Source: Piper betle
Taxonomy: Eukaryota; Streptophyta; Magnoliopsida; Piperales; Piperaceae
NCBI GenBank assembly: GCA_033002965.1
Contig: JAURVB010002008.1
Span: 1 to 64,000, forward strand
Length of the DNA: 64,000 nucleotides
Direction of reading: 5' to 3'
Part shown: in pieces, positions 1 through 12,044 of the stretch
How positions within the stretch are numbered: position 1 is the first letter of the stretch
Layout: every line of letters starts with the position of its first letter
Notes under the pieces: generated by a model
Told to the model about the DNA's origin: nothing
Database searches by the model: none
The model's input: the letters and a program-made list of their open reading frames with translations, nothing else
Position numbers and translations under genes: made by a program

Positions 1-1481
1 AGTTAATCTTCTGCCTTCAGCGCTTTTCCCCAATCTTCTTTCATCTCGAGTTTTCTTCGTATGTCTTCTATCATCATCTCTCATCTTCAGTTCTTTCAAT
101 TCTCTTTTGAGCTTTCAGTCTGTTCTTCACGCATATCCTTTCATCTGTAAGTATCGTTTTCAACTTTCAATCTTTAACTTCAGATTTCAGCAAATTTCAT
201 TATTCCTTTCGTATATTATATAGTTTGAAAATGGAATCTTCTTTATAAATATCCTTTTCGTCTTTTCTTTACGTCTTGTCGTCTTTTCTTTAAGTCGCGT
301 CACTCCTTCTTCTTTGCGTCTGGTTTCGTCTTTCCTTATGCTTCGTAGAGTTTGATCCTCAGAGAAAAAAAAAGGTTTATTAACTTTTGATTTCGAAAGC
401 ATCTGTAAACAATTGGTTTGTCTTTGTAATTGTAAATATATACATCTGTATCTGTTATATACTGTATATATATGTCTTGTATGTGTGTAATTACGTGAGT
501 ATTCACCAAGAGTGATTGTAAGTGAGTGATTGTAAGTTTGTAAAAATTGCCCGTTTATAAAAGTTCTAAAAAATTTGGTAAATATGACTCTGAACTTATA
601 CCTCTGAGCTAGGCTAGATTTTAGGATTTTATTTTATGCAATGAGCAAGGCTATATATATAAATATAATATTTTATATATATATATATAGACACACACTT
701 GTGTATCATTCGAAGGAGACAGGTTGTTTAGTACATTAAATCATTCAGGACATATGAATCTAGTACATGTACGTTCTACTTCACTTGTGTACGTTTGATT
801 AATTACAACTTACAAGAGATAAGCCAAATTTATTGTAACTTTAGATGGTTATAAGTAAGCCAAGATTTGGACATTTAATTAAGATTAGAGTCCACACTCA
901 TTTAGATAATTTAGTACCTACAATCCTTATTACTTAAGAATTTGAACCTGACTCAATGCCATGTAGTGCATGGTTTTAAAGCTTCATTTTCATTCCTAAA
1001 CTCTCATGGTCGGCTCTACTATATGGCTTCTGGAAGTAAGCTTTCCACGAATGATTCTTCGTTGACAGGTTTATGATTGACTCCCAACTCTTTTTTAATT
1101 TTCCCGAGTTTAGTAAAAAAGGTTTTGAAAATATTTTATTTTATTTTAGTTAAATTAAATTAATAGTTTAAAGTAATATAAATTATATATTTATCAATTT
1201 TAAGTGTCGAATATAATAATATTATCTCCTACTTTAATATATCTTTTTGATTGTTAAATAGAAAAATTGATATCAATGACCCTGAGTCAGCTTAGAGTTG
1301 ATTTTGAGTACTCACCACTAGAGCCTTTAGAGTAAGTCCGAGTCTCGAATTTTTAAATTACGATAGAATGAAGTCTGACTCAAAACTAACTTAATGTTGG
1401 TTATAATACTTTTTTGGTTAAGAAAATAAAATATTATAAATGTCCAAATCGGATAATATTTTTAAGTGTCCAAATATGTTG
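1..1481. other. AT-rich intergenic DNA, no gene recognised
   Basis: No coding region is supported here. The first 420 bases have a pyrimidine-rich top strand with loosely repeated TCTTTTCTTTACGTC-like blocks at about 255-330. A TA-rich tract lies at about 650-690. The short open frame on the minus strand at 187-402 is lysine/arginine-rich and follows from the purine-rich bottom strand; I do not regard it as a gene. The stretch could be upstream or intronic DNA of a gene beyond the left edge, but nothing proves that. Confidence 0.5.
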
Positions 1482-1740
1482 GTAGGTGCACATTCCTAAA
1501 TTAAATGTTGGGACCGCTTTGATATATACTCAAAGGTCGAAGCCAAAAAAAAAAGCATGTAAAACGACTTCACCGTTTGTAAGTGTATGTTTTTCTTTAG
1601 ATACGTCGGCTAGGCTTAGGCGCAACTAACACTTGATAGTACGTTGGTGGGTGTACATTTCTAAGTTAAATGTTGGGACCGCTTTGATGTATTCTCAAAG
1701 GTTGAAACCATATAAAAAGCGTGTAAAAGCACTTCTTGAT
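1482..1740. repeat. Diverged direct repeat, two copies of about 95 bp
   Basis: Two similar blocks lie at about 1482-1577 and 1645-1738. Both contain the core AATGTTGGGACCGCTTTGAT, followed by CTCAAAGGT and a run ending in GTAAAA. The blocks start about 163 bases apart and are separated by unrelated sequence. They look like an old local duplication. I recognise no element family. Confidence 0.7.
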
Positions 1741-1972
1741 GTGCGGCATCAACTTCAAAACAACATTAATGATCCATCACGATAATTCAGTAGCCACGTT
1801 ATTCTCATGTTGACGTCGTACGTCTATTTAGCATTTCTCATGAATAATATTCCAATCTAGATTGTATTTATCAATTGAAAATTGTTAGGGGGCGTAGATT
1901 AATACATATGCTTAAGTGATATAACCCAACAAATGAGGTCGTCGTTTTATCGTACTCATTGAATGCAGTCTT

Positions 1973-2440
1973 CCAATATACAGGGGTGTAAATAAGTCTT
2001 TGGTTTAATTCGACTTGAACTTGTGCTCATTAAGTTTGTACTTAAAAGAATACTTTGTTCAATTGAACAATAAACAGAACTTGAGTTAAAGAGTGTTCGG
2101 CTCGGCTTAGCTCAAAATTTGAGTTTAATGTGTTCAAACTCGAAAAAATATTCGGCTTATCAATACTATTGAGATCACGTTAAAGTTATACAGTGTTAAA
2201 AAGAAAATTTTGAACCAATATATGTCAAGCACGAGCAAAACACAAATATTTGTTCGACTAAAAAATATAACGAGTCAAACATGAACCAAGCCCAAATACC
2301 ATGAATTTTGAACAAACTTAGCTTGACTCATAATACATCGAAACTCATCAAACATTCAAACATGCTTGTCAAAAATCAAGTCGAATTCAAAAACATCTCT
2401 GCTCGACCTGGCTCAACTCATTTACACCCCTACCAATATG
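1973..2440. mobile_element. hAT-like MITE with 8-bp target duplication
   Basis: The element runs from 1981 to 2432. The left end reads CAGGGGTGTAAATAAGTC, and the right end, reverse complemented, reads TAGGGGTGTAAATGAGT, so the termini form an inverted repeat of about 17 bp. The flanks CCAATATA (1973-1980) and CCAATATG (2433-2440) match at 7 of 8 positions, which is the 8-bp duplication typical of hAT transposons. Both subterminal regions contain TCGGCTC/GAGCTT-type motifs common in plant hAT MITEs. At about 450 bp with no transposase frame it is non-autonomous. Confidence 0.8.
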
Positions 2441-3054
2441 ACTAGTTATTTCAAAAAATATATAGGACAAGCTCAACAAGGGATGTCATCTTTGACATCC
2501 AAACAAAACGTTTAACTAGGAGTGCAACCGAGTGGAGCCAATTTGTGCACCACTTTATTCATGTTCAATTTGTTTTGTAAACTTGTTTGCTCTTGACATG
2601 TTATCAGTTATATATTCCAAGCCATCAATCTTGATTCAATATAAGGTTATATATTTCAAGCTAGGCTAAGCATAACACTCAAATATTGCTAATGTTTGGT
2701 TTACGTTTAATTAAACTAGTTTTAACCCAAATCGAGTTGAATCGAGCTGGGTTATTTGTTGGTTCCATTAAAATCGAAGTCAATTTTTATGGTAAGATCG
2801 TTCAATGGACAAGTGATAAAATTATAAAAATATAGACCCTTGATGGCATATATTTTTATTAACACAATTGGATAAAAATGTATTGAGTAAAATATTAAAG
2901 TCATAATATTGAACATTTTGTCAAGGTAAGGTGCATCAAGTTCCTGAGCTAAATCAATGCTTTGTTCAATTAAGCTTTGTTCATAGTTCATTTAGTTACT
3001 AATTACTATTATCAAGTAAAACATTAATTATTTCAAGCTCCACGATAATTAGCC
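2441..3054. other. AT-rich intergenic DNA
   Basis: No gene is supported. Stretches around 2540-2740 contain GAGTTGAATCGAGCTGGG-like sequence resembling the subterminal parts of hAT MITEs, so more degraded transposon DNA may be present, but I could not find matching ends. Confidence 0.4.
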
Positions 3055-4292
3055 CTGTGGAGAGACCGGGCCGGGTCTGGCACGGCCCATAAACCTGGCC
3101 AGGTTTGGGCCGGCTTCGGCTGGGTCAGGCCGAACAGGCCCGGCCAATCGAGCCGGGCCCGGCTCGGCTAGATTATTATTATTATTTTAAAAAATTATTG
3201 TTTATTATTTTATTTTAAATTTATTTGATATTTTTATTTATTATTTTTAATAGTTAATTATGTATAAGGCTTTTATAAAATAATTTAATATATATATAAG
3301 ATAATTTTTAAATAATAAATTGGCTCTCCTGGGGAATATGTGCTGTCATTGGGATAGTTCATTGGGCTTTACTTAGGAGAGCCCATCTGTTTACACGTTC
3401 CTTATATGGGGAACATAAAAACTTAAAAAGCCCAATAGGCTCTTTATGGTTCTTTGTAGAGAGCCCAATAACCCTCTCAAACGGGCCGGGCCAGCCCGGC
3501 CTGATGGGCAACTACCCTTAGCCCAGCCTCTCTGTCCTGTGGTTGGGCCTGGGCCAGGCCGAGCAACATATTGCCCCAGGCCAGCTGCGCCCCTCTAAAA
3601 ATTGGGCTGGGCTAGGCTGGCCTACCCCTTGATTAGGGATGAGATCAGGTCGGACATAGACGGGATATGACCATATCCAAATCCAACCAAAATCTAAAAT
3701 GTGAAATCTCTCACCTTGGTTACACATATAATACTTATTGGGATATAATCATGTTTATCAGTAAAAATAGATTATAAATCTTTAATTTAATTAATTATTT
3801 TTAAAGATATGACTTAACTCATTATGTTACATTTTAGATTGAGTTATTAAAAATAGTATCAGAATCTCTTAATTTCATATTTAATGGTAAGTTGGATTAT
3901 AGATATTGATTAAGCTAGTGGGTGGATTATAAAATCCTTCAACTTAATCTCACATCTAATATATAATTGAGGAAGAAAAATCATTTTGAACTAAGATCAT
4001 GTTTATTAATTAATATGGATTATAAATCTTCAATTTAATTATCAACTTTTGAAGAGATAATGCAGCCCATTATATTTCACTTTGGGTCGGGTCGTTACAC
4101 AAAAATCAAAACCCGAATCTGAAGGTTGTATCTACTCTTTTATCATATACGTATTTGACTCGAATACGACCTCGATTGACTAAAATAATATAAATAATAT
4201 AAATTTTAGTAAAAATGTTATTTTTAAATATTTTAATATATAATTTAATAAATTATCATCTATTCGGAATAGGTTCGAGTCAGATCCCCCTA
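3055..4292. mobile_element. Degenerate hAT-like relics (two adjoining pieces)
   Basis: Two GC-rich blocks at 3061-3170 and 3483-3630 are full of GGGCCGG/CCGGCCC motifs and flank an AT-rich centre, as in non-autonomous plant hAT elements. An adjoining piece begins near 3636 with TTAGGGATGAGATCAGGTCGG. It is mirrored near 4268-4292 by a segment whose reverse complement reads TTAGGGGGATCTGACTCG. I could not find convincing target duplications for either, so boundaries are approximate. Confidence 0.4.
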
Positions 4293-4437
4293 ATCCAAAT
4301 CTGACCTAAATATTTTCGGATAAAAGTCTAAACCTGAATCTGATCTAAAATTGTTTCAAATGGAAAATCAGCTGAGAGCAGTTCTGCTCTCTCCTCTAAT
4401 CCAAATCTGCTCTCTCCCCTTATAACACATACATTCT

Positions 4438-7398
4438 TGAGAGCTGATTTTGCTAGAGACTTTGTGTTTGGAACAGCCTCGCCTGCATATCAGGTGACAT
4501 TCCTCATTTTTTGTACTCTTTAAGTAGTGAAAATGTCATCCACACTGGCAAAGACTTATTGACGAGTCTAAAAAACTGTATGATATGATATTGGTAGTTT
4601 GAAGGAGAAGTGAGTGAAGGAAACAGAGGTATGAGCATTTGGGACACTCTAGTAGGAGGCAAGGTAAGATTGTTAAGATACACAGATTGTTTAGAACTAG
4701 AGATGAGCATTTTTAAGATAGAAGTGTCTGATAGTTGCTTTTACCTGTTACTAACAGGTAGAATTTTGGACTTCAGCAATGCAGACAGGGCAGTAGACCA
4801 CTATCATCGATTCAAGGTTGGACATCGTAACCAATTCGTAACTCTTTAGCATGAACATTTCAGACCTTCTCTTTGCTTCCGATAACCATTGCTCATGGAG
4901 CTTCTCCTCTAGAGAGATTGCATAAGAGAGTGAACAGATAATAGATTTTCAGAAAGTGCAACAGTTTAATTTAGAAAACAAATTTTACTTTTCTTTCATC
5001 GGCTCCATCTATGGCCTAGTTTTATTTTTTTCTACAGAAATAACAGTAAAGCAAAAGTAATGCACACACACCAATTCATTGTTCTAGAAACCAAGAAATA
5101 GAAGACAATATGGTGTGCACCTGTACATGCAGTATTTCATAAGGCATAAGTAATGTCTAAATATTGCTCAATGACCAACAAATGCTCCAAAGAAAGCTAT
5201 TAAATATAAAAAATGCAGGGAGACACAGAGTTGATGGAGAACTTCGAAGTGGATGCTTACAGGTTTTCCATCTCTTGGTCACGGCTCTCCCCGAGTAAGA
5301 CCTTAAATAATCATGAACCATATCTTTACAACCATCGTTTCTTGTTGAGCCAATTATCCTCTCGTTGCAGATGGAACAGGAGACGTCAATGTAGAAGGAT
5401 TGAACTTCTACAACAGCTTGATTGATGCTCTTCTTGAAAAGGGTATCTATTTCTTATGACCACCGTATTATAACAATAAAGACTTGTATCTAGAAACACT
5501 ATCCCATTAGTTTCTAAAAATCGGCAGAAACGCTAGTGAAACAAATATAATTTACCTGTTTGACGGAATTCAACCAGACATTACTCTCTACTACTGGGAC
5601 CTTCCACAGGCTCTGGAAGACATGTATGATGGATGGATAAGCAGTCAGATAATGTAAGCAACATGTTACTAGACATAAAAATATTAGCCTAATTCACTAA
5701 CCTTTCTACATATAATTCTGATTACCTTAACCTAGAGAGGACTTCCGGCATTATGCATACACCTGTTTCTAGGCTTTAGGAGACGAAGCGAAGCATTGGA
5801 TCACTTTCAATGAACCACGTGGATTCTCGCTACAACATGACACAGGCCTGCAAGCTCCCGGCAGATGCTCCCTTTTTCACCATTTTATCTGTAGAAATGG
5901 TGAATCTTCAACCGAACCATACATGGTAGCTCACAATGTTTTGATGGCTCCTGCTGCTGCGTACCATATTTACCACACCCACTTCTAGGTGCAACTTTTA
6001 GACATCGTAGCTATTTCAGTCAATTAACTATGATGCAATTGCAGGAAGCTCAAGGAGGACTGATAAGAATTGTCCTAGATGAAAAATGGTATGAACCATT
6101 TTCCGGCAATGAAGAAGATATAGATGCTGCTAACAGGGCCGTGGACTTTGGCATTGGATGGTAAGTTAAATAAAATGTAATAATAGAAAGAAATTGTCAG
6201 CCAAGTTACTATAAGAAAAGAAACAAAGGTTGATACTTGAAGCAGGTTCTTGGATCCAAGCTTCTTCAGCAATTATTCTTCATCAATGAGGGCGTCTAGG
6301 AAACAGACTCCCAACAATCACCACTGATGCTGCAAACTTGATAAAGAACACACTAGATTTTGCGGGTGTAAACCACTATACAACCCTGTATGTTTGAAAC
6401 CAAAGTCCTATACCCAGTCTCATTTTACAAGATGCCCTAGCAGATGCTACAATACTAACAACAGGTATCGGCCTACATGAATATAAACAAATTCTGCATT
6501 CTGATCATGGTCTCATCTCCATTCAGCACTTACCAATTTCAGCAACTAGAAACAGAATACCAATTGGAGAAAGAGTACGCTCCCACTTCGATACTGTTGC
6601 TGAATTATTTTTAGAATCGCCATCTTTCAGAGCTAAGATCTTGTCCACATGATGGGTATCTCCAGGCTGCTTCTCATTGGCTATACATTGTCCCCTGGGG
6701 ATTACGCAGGCTGTTAAATTACATAAAAATAAAATATGGCAACGCACCAGTTCTTATCACCGAAAATGGTACATTGTTTCTGTCCTCAAGTTTTCACAAT
6801 ATACCCCGATTTACTCACTGAAGGATGACACAACACCACCGTCTGCTGATTCATGTAGGTATGGATGATCCAAACATTCTTTTCATGGATTCAAGAAAAG
6901 CACTACAAGACGATAAGCGTATACGCTTCCATGAGGACTATCTTTCAAATTTGTCAGCCACTATCAAGTTTGAGCTTTGTCAACAGATCACATGTCCCAA
7001 CACAAAACCAGTTGAAGTTATAAACTGAACACTACCAAAATACATGTTTTTTTCCAAAATAAAAAACAGTCCTATTAATATTGTCTCCATATAGAGGTAA
7101 ATACCAACTTCCACACTAAAATCCACTTTGTCTTAATTTACATTAATCCCAAAACTGAGTTCTGCACAAAGAGGACTGTAGTAAATGGAACGTGAGTTTC
7201 TAAGTTTTCTCCTGATCATACAGAGAAGATACGTGCAATGTTCAAGGCTACTTCATTTGGTCCCTGCTCAATAACTTGGAGTGGAACTCAGGCTACACAT
7301 TTAGGTTTGGACACTACTATGTTGACTATCAGAACAACCTCGCAAGAACACCAAAGGCATCTGCTCAATGGTTCAAAAATTTCTTAAACAACCCATAG
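4438..7398 (+). pseudogene. Family 1 beta-glucosidase (GH1), unprocessed pseudogene
   Basis: Exon-like pieces in order match plant GH1 beta-glucosidases. The first is the N-terminal FVFGTASPAYQ (about 4456-4492), then SIWDTL (4597-4661), RAVDHYHRFK (4760-4816), DAYRFSISWSRLSP (5216-5294), GLNFYNSLIDALLEKG (5371-5441) and [14 protein letters not shown] (5566-5653). The acid/base motif TFNEP is at about 5805, the nucleophile motif ITENG at about 6757-6766, and the final exon at 7230-7398 ends in a proper stop. Introns are retained, so this is not a retrocopy. Damage: no start codon or signal-peptide exon ahead of the first piece; TAG at 5770-5772 within CF-ALGDEAKHW; a second TAG just before the donor near 5987; a frameshift near 6298; and no AG acceptor ahead of the piece at 5566. 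Both active-site glutamates remain. It is very probably non-functional, and the family was a glycoside hydrolase of secondary-metabolite or wall glucosides. Confidence 0.88.
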
Positions 7399-7606
7399 AA
7401 GTGTTGAGGTAATTCAGTGTACACATTTTTATGTGCATCTTCAAAGTCCAGATGTAAGCATATCAAAACATCGAATCATCTGATATATAAAATTTACAGT
7501 GAAATCGTAGATAAGCAAACAAATGAAATTTACACAACCAGAAGACATGATGAGAGGGGGTAAAAGAATCTCAGAGATGTCTACTGAATTTATAAACAAG
7601 AACTAG

Positions 7607-9841
7607 TTACCAGCCTTGCCTTGTTAAGGCACTCTTTGGAACAAATAATAATGCATTAGAAGATTTCTCTAACCTGCATCAAAGGCAGAATTGCTGTCAC
7701 AAACAACGATGATATGACCATAAATAAAAAAGTGAAAGTGTGTGTACTTAGAAATCTCCTCCACAGCCTTTACAATTTCTGATGAACTTGTTTCCAGAAC
7801 TTGCCCTCCAACAATTATCTCATCTAAAATAGTGTGCAACTGGTCAATTGAAGTCACATTTCAGCCCGATATGAGAAAAAAAGTTCAAACTCAGTTTTTT
7901 CACATATCATCCAAGATAACAATAACAATTACATAACCTTGCTAAAGTTGAAAACGATGTCAAGCTCGCAAACATTCTTAAAGCATTTGTCCAACGACTC
8001 AACAAAAACTGTCAACCAAAATAATCAATAAGGGTTAATCAAAACCTAAATGAAATGTTTAGATATACAATGAGTTCATCAATTTTGCTAGAATGCCTCA
8101 TTTATTTAGACAGAAGAAAAAATTTGAGGCTGAAAGCTACTTTGATGAAAAAATTTGCTCATGAACTTTGGACTCATGGTTAGCCTCAATTAATTAAAAC
8201 TTACCTTGTATGAGGTCCAGCATAGCTAGCTCGTTTTCACAACTATCAAATACAAAGACAAAGTAGAGTGTGGCAAAATGCTTGTAGACCAAACGAGTGT
8301 CCTACAAAAATCAGCAACAAATTAGAGCCGAAAGTTACCCATCAAACAGAGTCACAATATACAAAATTTAATAAACATCATTCAATGGGCAAAGAAGATA
8401 CAATGAATTAAGCCTCCAAAGTATCTATAACCAAAAAGAAAAATGTCAACGCCTAAAGATATTATTATCTAAAGCAAGAAAATGCTGCAAACAGTATTTT
8501 GCAAAATAAGTTGTAACTCCATATTTGCTTCCTAAAGCCATGCAAGGTCAAACCTTGGTTTAGCATATTGATCTCTTGGTCTTAGACTGTTGATTCTATA
8601 ACTTACTCGGGTTCTTGCATCCAGATGTCGTATATGACAACCATTTGAAATAATGGGAAAGCAAATGATCATAGAGTTACATACATGCCCTTCTATAAAT
8701 AAAAATTAACAATAAAAGCCAGACACTGTCGTCTTCTTCAATAAAAAAAAGTCAAAAAGGTTCAACTAGACAATACACTCATCAAAACTATGCAGATGAT
8801 TCAATCATAAGGAACAGCTTGAAATCAATGTATACAAAAATATCAACAAAAAAAAAATCAGTACTTACTGCACCAAATATTGCACTGATTTCAATAAAGT
8901 TACTGACATTCTCCGGCCTACTGCATAGAACTGAAATCGAAAAAGAAAAAAATGTAAGGAGGCACACTAAGATAAAATTAAATTTACAAAAAAAACCATG
9001 TTGTAACCTTCAAACTCCAGAGTAACAAGAAGATGCAACACACATTACCCCTAGTATATGCCAGAGATGAAAATTACCCCTAGTATATGTCGTACAGTCT
9101 CTTTCATAGAGCATCGACCATGAAATGCACTAATAACATCAAAAGCATCTACATGATAGCAGATATCATAAAAGAATGCAAGCAAAACGTATACTTCTTT
9201 TAAAGATGTTACGGCAGAAATGGCGAGAAAAAATAACTTTCACTACCTCCATAAATTCTTCTTATGTATTCGTGCTGCTGCTCAATCGGCTAACCTTACA
9301 AATCAACCCCATGAATTAGACCCAACAAAGTTAATGGAAATACAGCATCGAAAGCAGTAGACACAGAAAGTAAAACATGAATTCAATATTTAACGCGTAA
9401 AAATTGTCTACGTATACTAAAGGTCAGTTTGGTTAAGCATGAAGAAGATGTAAAATGTAAGAAATTTGTTACTCCTGATTTACGAAGGGTTAGTTATGAC
9501 GCAAATATGAGACGTAAGACTTCTTCAAAAAAATTTTCCATATTTTGTCTCGCGTTTACAATAAGAAATTTTGTTGCGATAAAATTTCCATATTTTGTCG
9601 CGTATATAGTTTGTGAAAGTCTTATTAGCATCTTACCACAAAATATTCTAAAAATAGATATCATTTTAGCCGAAGATCAATGTTTTCACGATGAATTATC
9701 AGATACAGATCTCATACATTTTTCATGCTAACCAAACCGAGATTAAATGGAAGCACAAACGACACCACATACATGGTAATCATAAAATTTGGAAAGGCGC
9801 GGCTTGCCCAACGTGTTCATCACCAACACAGCTCGAATCAT
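7607..9841 (-). CDS. AP-3 complex subunit sigma
   Basis: Small (sigma) subunit of the AP-3 adaptor, which sorts membrane cargo from endosome/Golgi membranes to the vacuole. I traced seven coding exons on the minus strand: 9773-9841 (start codon at 9839-9841), 9247-9289, 8869-8930, 8205-8301, 7938-8008, 7748-7839 and 7607-7673. All introns are GT-AG and phases agree. They total 501 nt, 166 residues, the length I recall for the plant protein. The product starts [21 protein letters not shown]. It contains [51 protein letters not shown] and [16 protein letters not shown], all close to the AP-3 rather than AP-1/AP-2 sigma pattern, including the AP-3-specific C-terminal tail. A CAG acceptor just upstream of the start (about 9870) suggests a 5'UTR intron. 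A Tourist-like MITE lies in the first coding intron. The gene appears intact. Confidence 0.93.
9418..9746. mobile_element. Tourist-like (PIF/Harbinger) MITE in AP-3 sigma intron
   Basis: The element runs from 9421 to 9743 (323 bp). The left end AGGTCAGTTTGGTTAAGCATGA is mirrored by the right end, whose reverse complement is ATCTCGGTTTGGTTAGCATGA. It is flanked by TAA at 9418-9420 and 9744-9746, the 3-bp duplication typical of PIF/Harbinger MITEs. Inside, ATTTTGTCGCG-type sequence is repeated. The 100-codon open frame at 9429-9731 coincides with the element and is not a gene. It sits in the intron between the first two coding exons of the AP-3 sigma gene. Confidence 0.78.
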
Positions 9842-10245
9842 GGCGACTTCGATCTGACTATATACCTGTAAAAATGAAAGAACCGACCATCAAAAATAAT
9901 AAATAAATCTATCCTACAATACGATAACAAATTAAGCACCCGGTCATCTAGTAATATCCGGATCCGACGTTATAAATAATTCATAAATTGCAATGTCGGC
10001 GGGAAAGACGACACCAAATCCACCTGCAATACGGTATCATCTGCGAAAAGACAGGCGATGTACAGGCTATAAATTGGAAACGGAGGCAGGGAAAGGGGGT
10101 AAAGCTTGCCTGTCGCGAAGATCTCGCTGGTCGGGAACTCGGGGGCGGCCGCCGGACGGGATGGAGAGGTGGCGCCGCCTTCGTCTTAGGGCGGGGCGAT
10201 GGCCGTTCATTTTGTTTAATATGCATTCGGTTTAACACAGCGATC
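9842..10245 (-). promoter_or_regulatory. Probable 5'UTR and promoter-proximal region of AP-3 sigma
   Basis: Upstream of the AP-3 sigma start codon on the minus strand, the sequence becomes GC-rich between about 10000 and 10210, unlike the AT-rich DNA beyond it. This fits a first non-coding exon spliced to the acceptor near 9870. I found no clear TATA box. The overlapping open frames on both strands here are by-products of the GC content. Confidence 0.4.
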
Positions 10246-11779
10246 ACGGCTGCTCGACTCGAGCCGGCTCGTTTGATTTTTGAGTTCGGGTCAGGCTCAA
10301 AAGCATTAGAGTCGAGTCGGGTTTGAAGTAATTTAATTTATATATATTAATGCTGGTTTTTTCGTATGATACATACTAAAATTTTATTTTTTAATTAAAA
10401 TATCTCAAGTATAATATAATTATACATGAAAGATAATTTAATCATGTATAAATTTATTTAATTTGATCTCGTATCGTGAAATTTTATAATTTTGTTATAT
10501 TTATATAAACTAATTTTAGATAAATATGATTAAAAATCTTATTCCTTATTTAAAGTATTCAGCTTGGAGTCGAGCTAAATTGTGCGTGCACAAGCTCAGG
10601 ACCAACTTGTTTAACTTTGAATTAAGTTTCGAGTTGAGTATCGAACTAAATCAAATTTAATCGAACTTTGAACACCTATTATTGATAGGTGTTATTTTAA
10701 AAATCAATAAATAAAATGTTAGAACATACTACAATTCAATTATGAGTAATGTTTTGCTACGAGGCATTATTAAGGCCCAATCAAGTGTAAATAAATTATG
10801 CATCTATCAAATATCCTTACGATACTTTTATTATTTCAATAAAAAAAATGAATCTAGTTATTCATCAAGCCTTATAAACAATATTAACTGTAAGAACTTA
10901 CGTCGGACTATTTTTCATATTTTATATTCTATTTATTCACCACAATTTAATAGGAGTAAAAAATCAACTCTAAAGTCTTATTAGAGCTAAATTGACGAGA
11001 AAACTCAATCACCCGTAAAGAAATAAAATATGTCTTGCATATTTAAATGCTAATTGAGGATCTTATAATAAATAATTACTCATTAAGTAGTATTAATTTT
11101 AATAAATGATTGAATTATCTTTATTTAATTGGATTAGATTTGTATAAAAATTCATTCAAATTACTAAAATAATTCAAACCCCAAAAATAATTTTTTTAAA
11201 AATAAACATAAATTTTAATACATTAAAGGCTAGAAAGGCACGACAGTTCTGTTAGATTGGGTCATGTGTAAAATATACTTACACGGTAAAATATTATCTC
11301 ATTTCATTACAACTAAAATTAAAAATACTTTTAAAAGATTAAATGTTATGAGTTCATACTTAAAATAATTTGTTCGTCCATAAAACCATTTTGTTATCCT
11401 TCAAACTCATTATCATGATTTTGATTTTATTTATTATTTATCATCCTCCAAATTGTATTTGGAAATATATTATAAATAATTACATTTCAATTTTTTTTAA
11501 ATAACTAATTTTATAAAATTTTTACAAAAATAATGGCCATTTTTAAAAAAATTTATATTATATGTCAAATTCTATCATTTTTTAAATAATGATAAAAATA
11601 TCCATAATATTTATTTTTATCAAAAAATTTATTTATTTTTCTATTAAGATTATTTTTAGCTTTATTTGAGACATAATAATATTATTTTTTTATATACGAG
11701 TTAAAAACCAAACTTATTCATAAAATAAAATATTTTATTGTTTATGTTAATTTTTATATTTAAATTAATATTTTTATTT
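10246..11779. other. AT-rich intergenic DNA with hAT-like relic
   Basis: About 10246-10690 carries CTCGACTCGAGCCGGCTCG, GAGTCGAGCT and a closing CACCTATTATTGATAGGTG palindrome, the style of a decayed hAT MITE, but no matching ends or target duplication were found. The rest to 11779 is AT-rich with no supported gene. It separates the divergent AP-3 sigma and cap-methyltransferase genes. Confidence 0.4.
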
Positions 11780-12044
11780 AAATAAAATAATCTCCCCCGA
11801 GTCCCAAAAGTCGAGCCCCCAATCCCCACCGCCGCACGCCCGCCGGCCATCATCGCCGGCATAGCCTCCAAACCCTTCAAAGTCTCCACCTTTGAGCATC
11901 AAATTCTGACATCGCTACTCTCCGCATCATTCACAGTACGAAAGTAGGCATCTTTTTCGTTGAATTTGCAGGGATTTGCGCTTTCCCCCACAGAATCGAG
12001 CTTCGTTGAGGAAGGAAGTGGGGGTTGTGAATTGGATTGGTAGA
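11780..12044 (+). promoter_or_regulatory. Probable 5'UTR of cap methyltransferase
   Basis: Base composition changes abruptly from AT-rich to C-rich at about 11790, and a CCGCCGCACGCCC-type leader runs to the start codon at 12045. This is how 5' leaders of plant housekeeping genes commonly look. No TATA box is obvious; the transcription start is inferred, not seen. Confidence 0.4.

Noticed and set aside
9429..9731. 100-codon frame within the AP-3 sigma intron
   Set aside because: Coincides exactly with the Tourist-like MITE.
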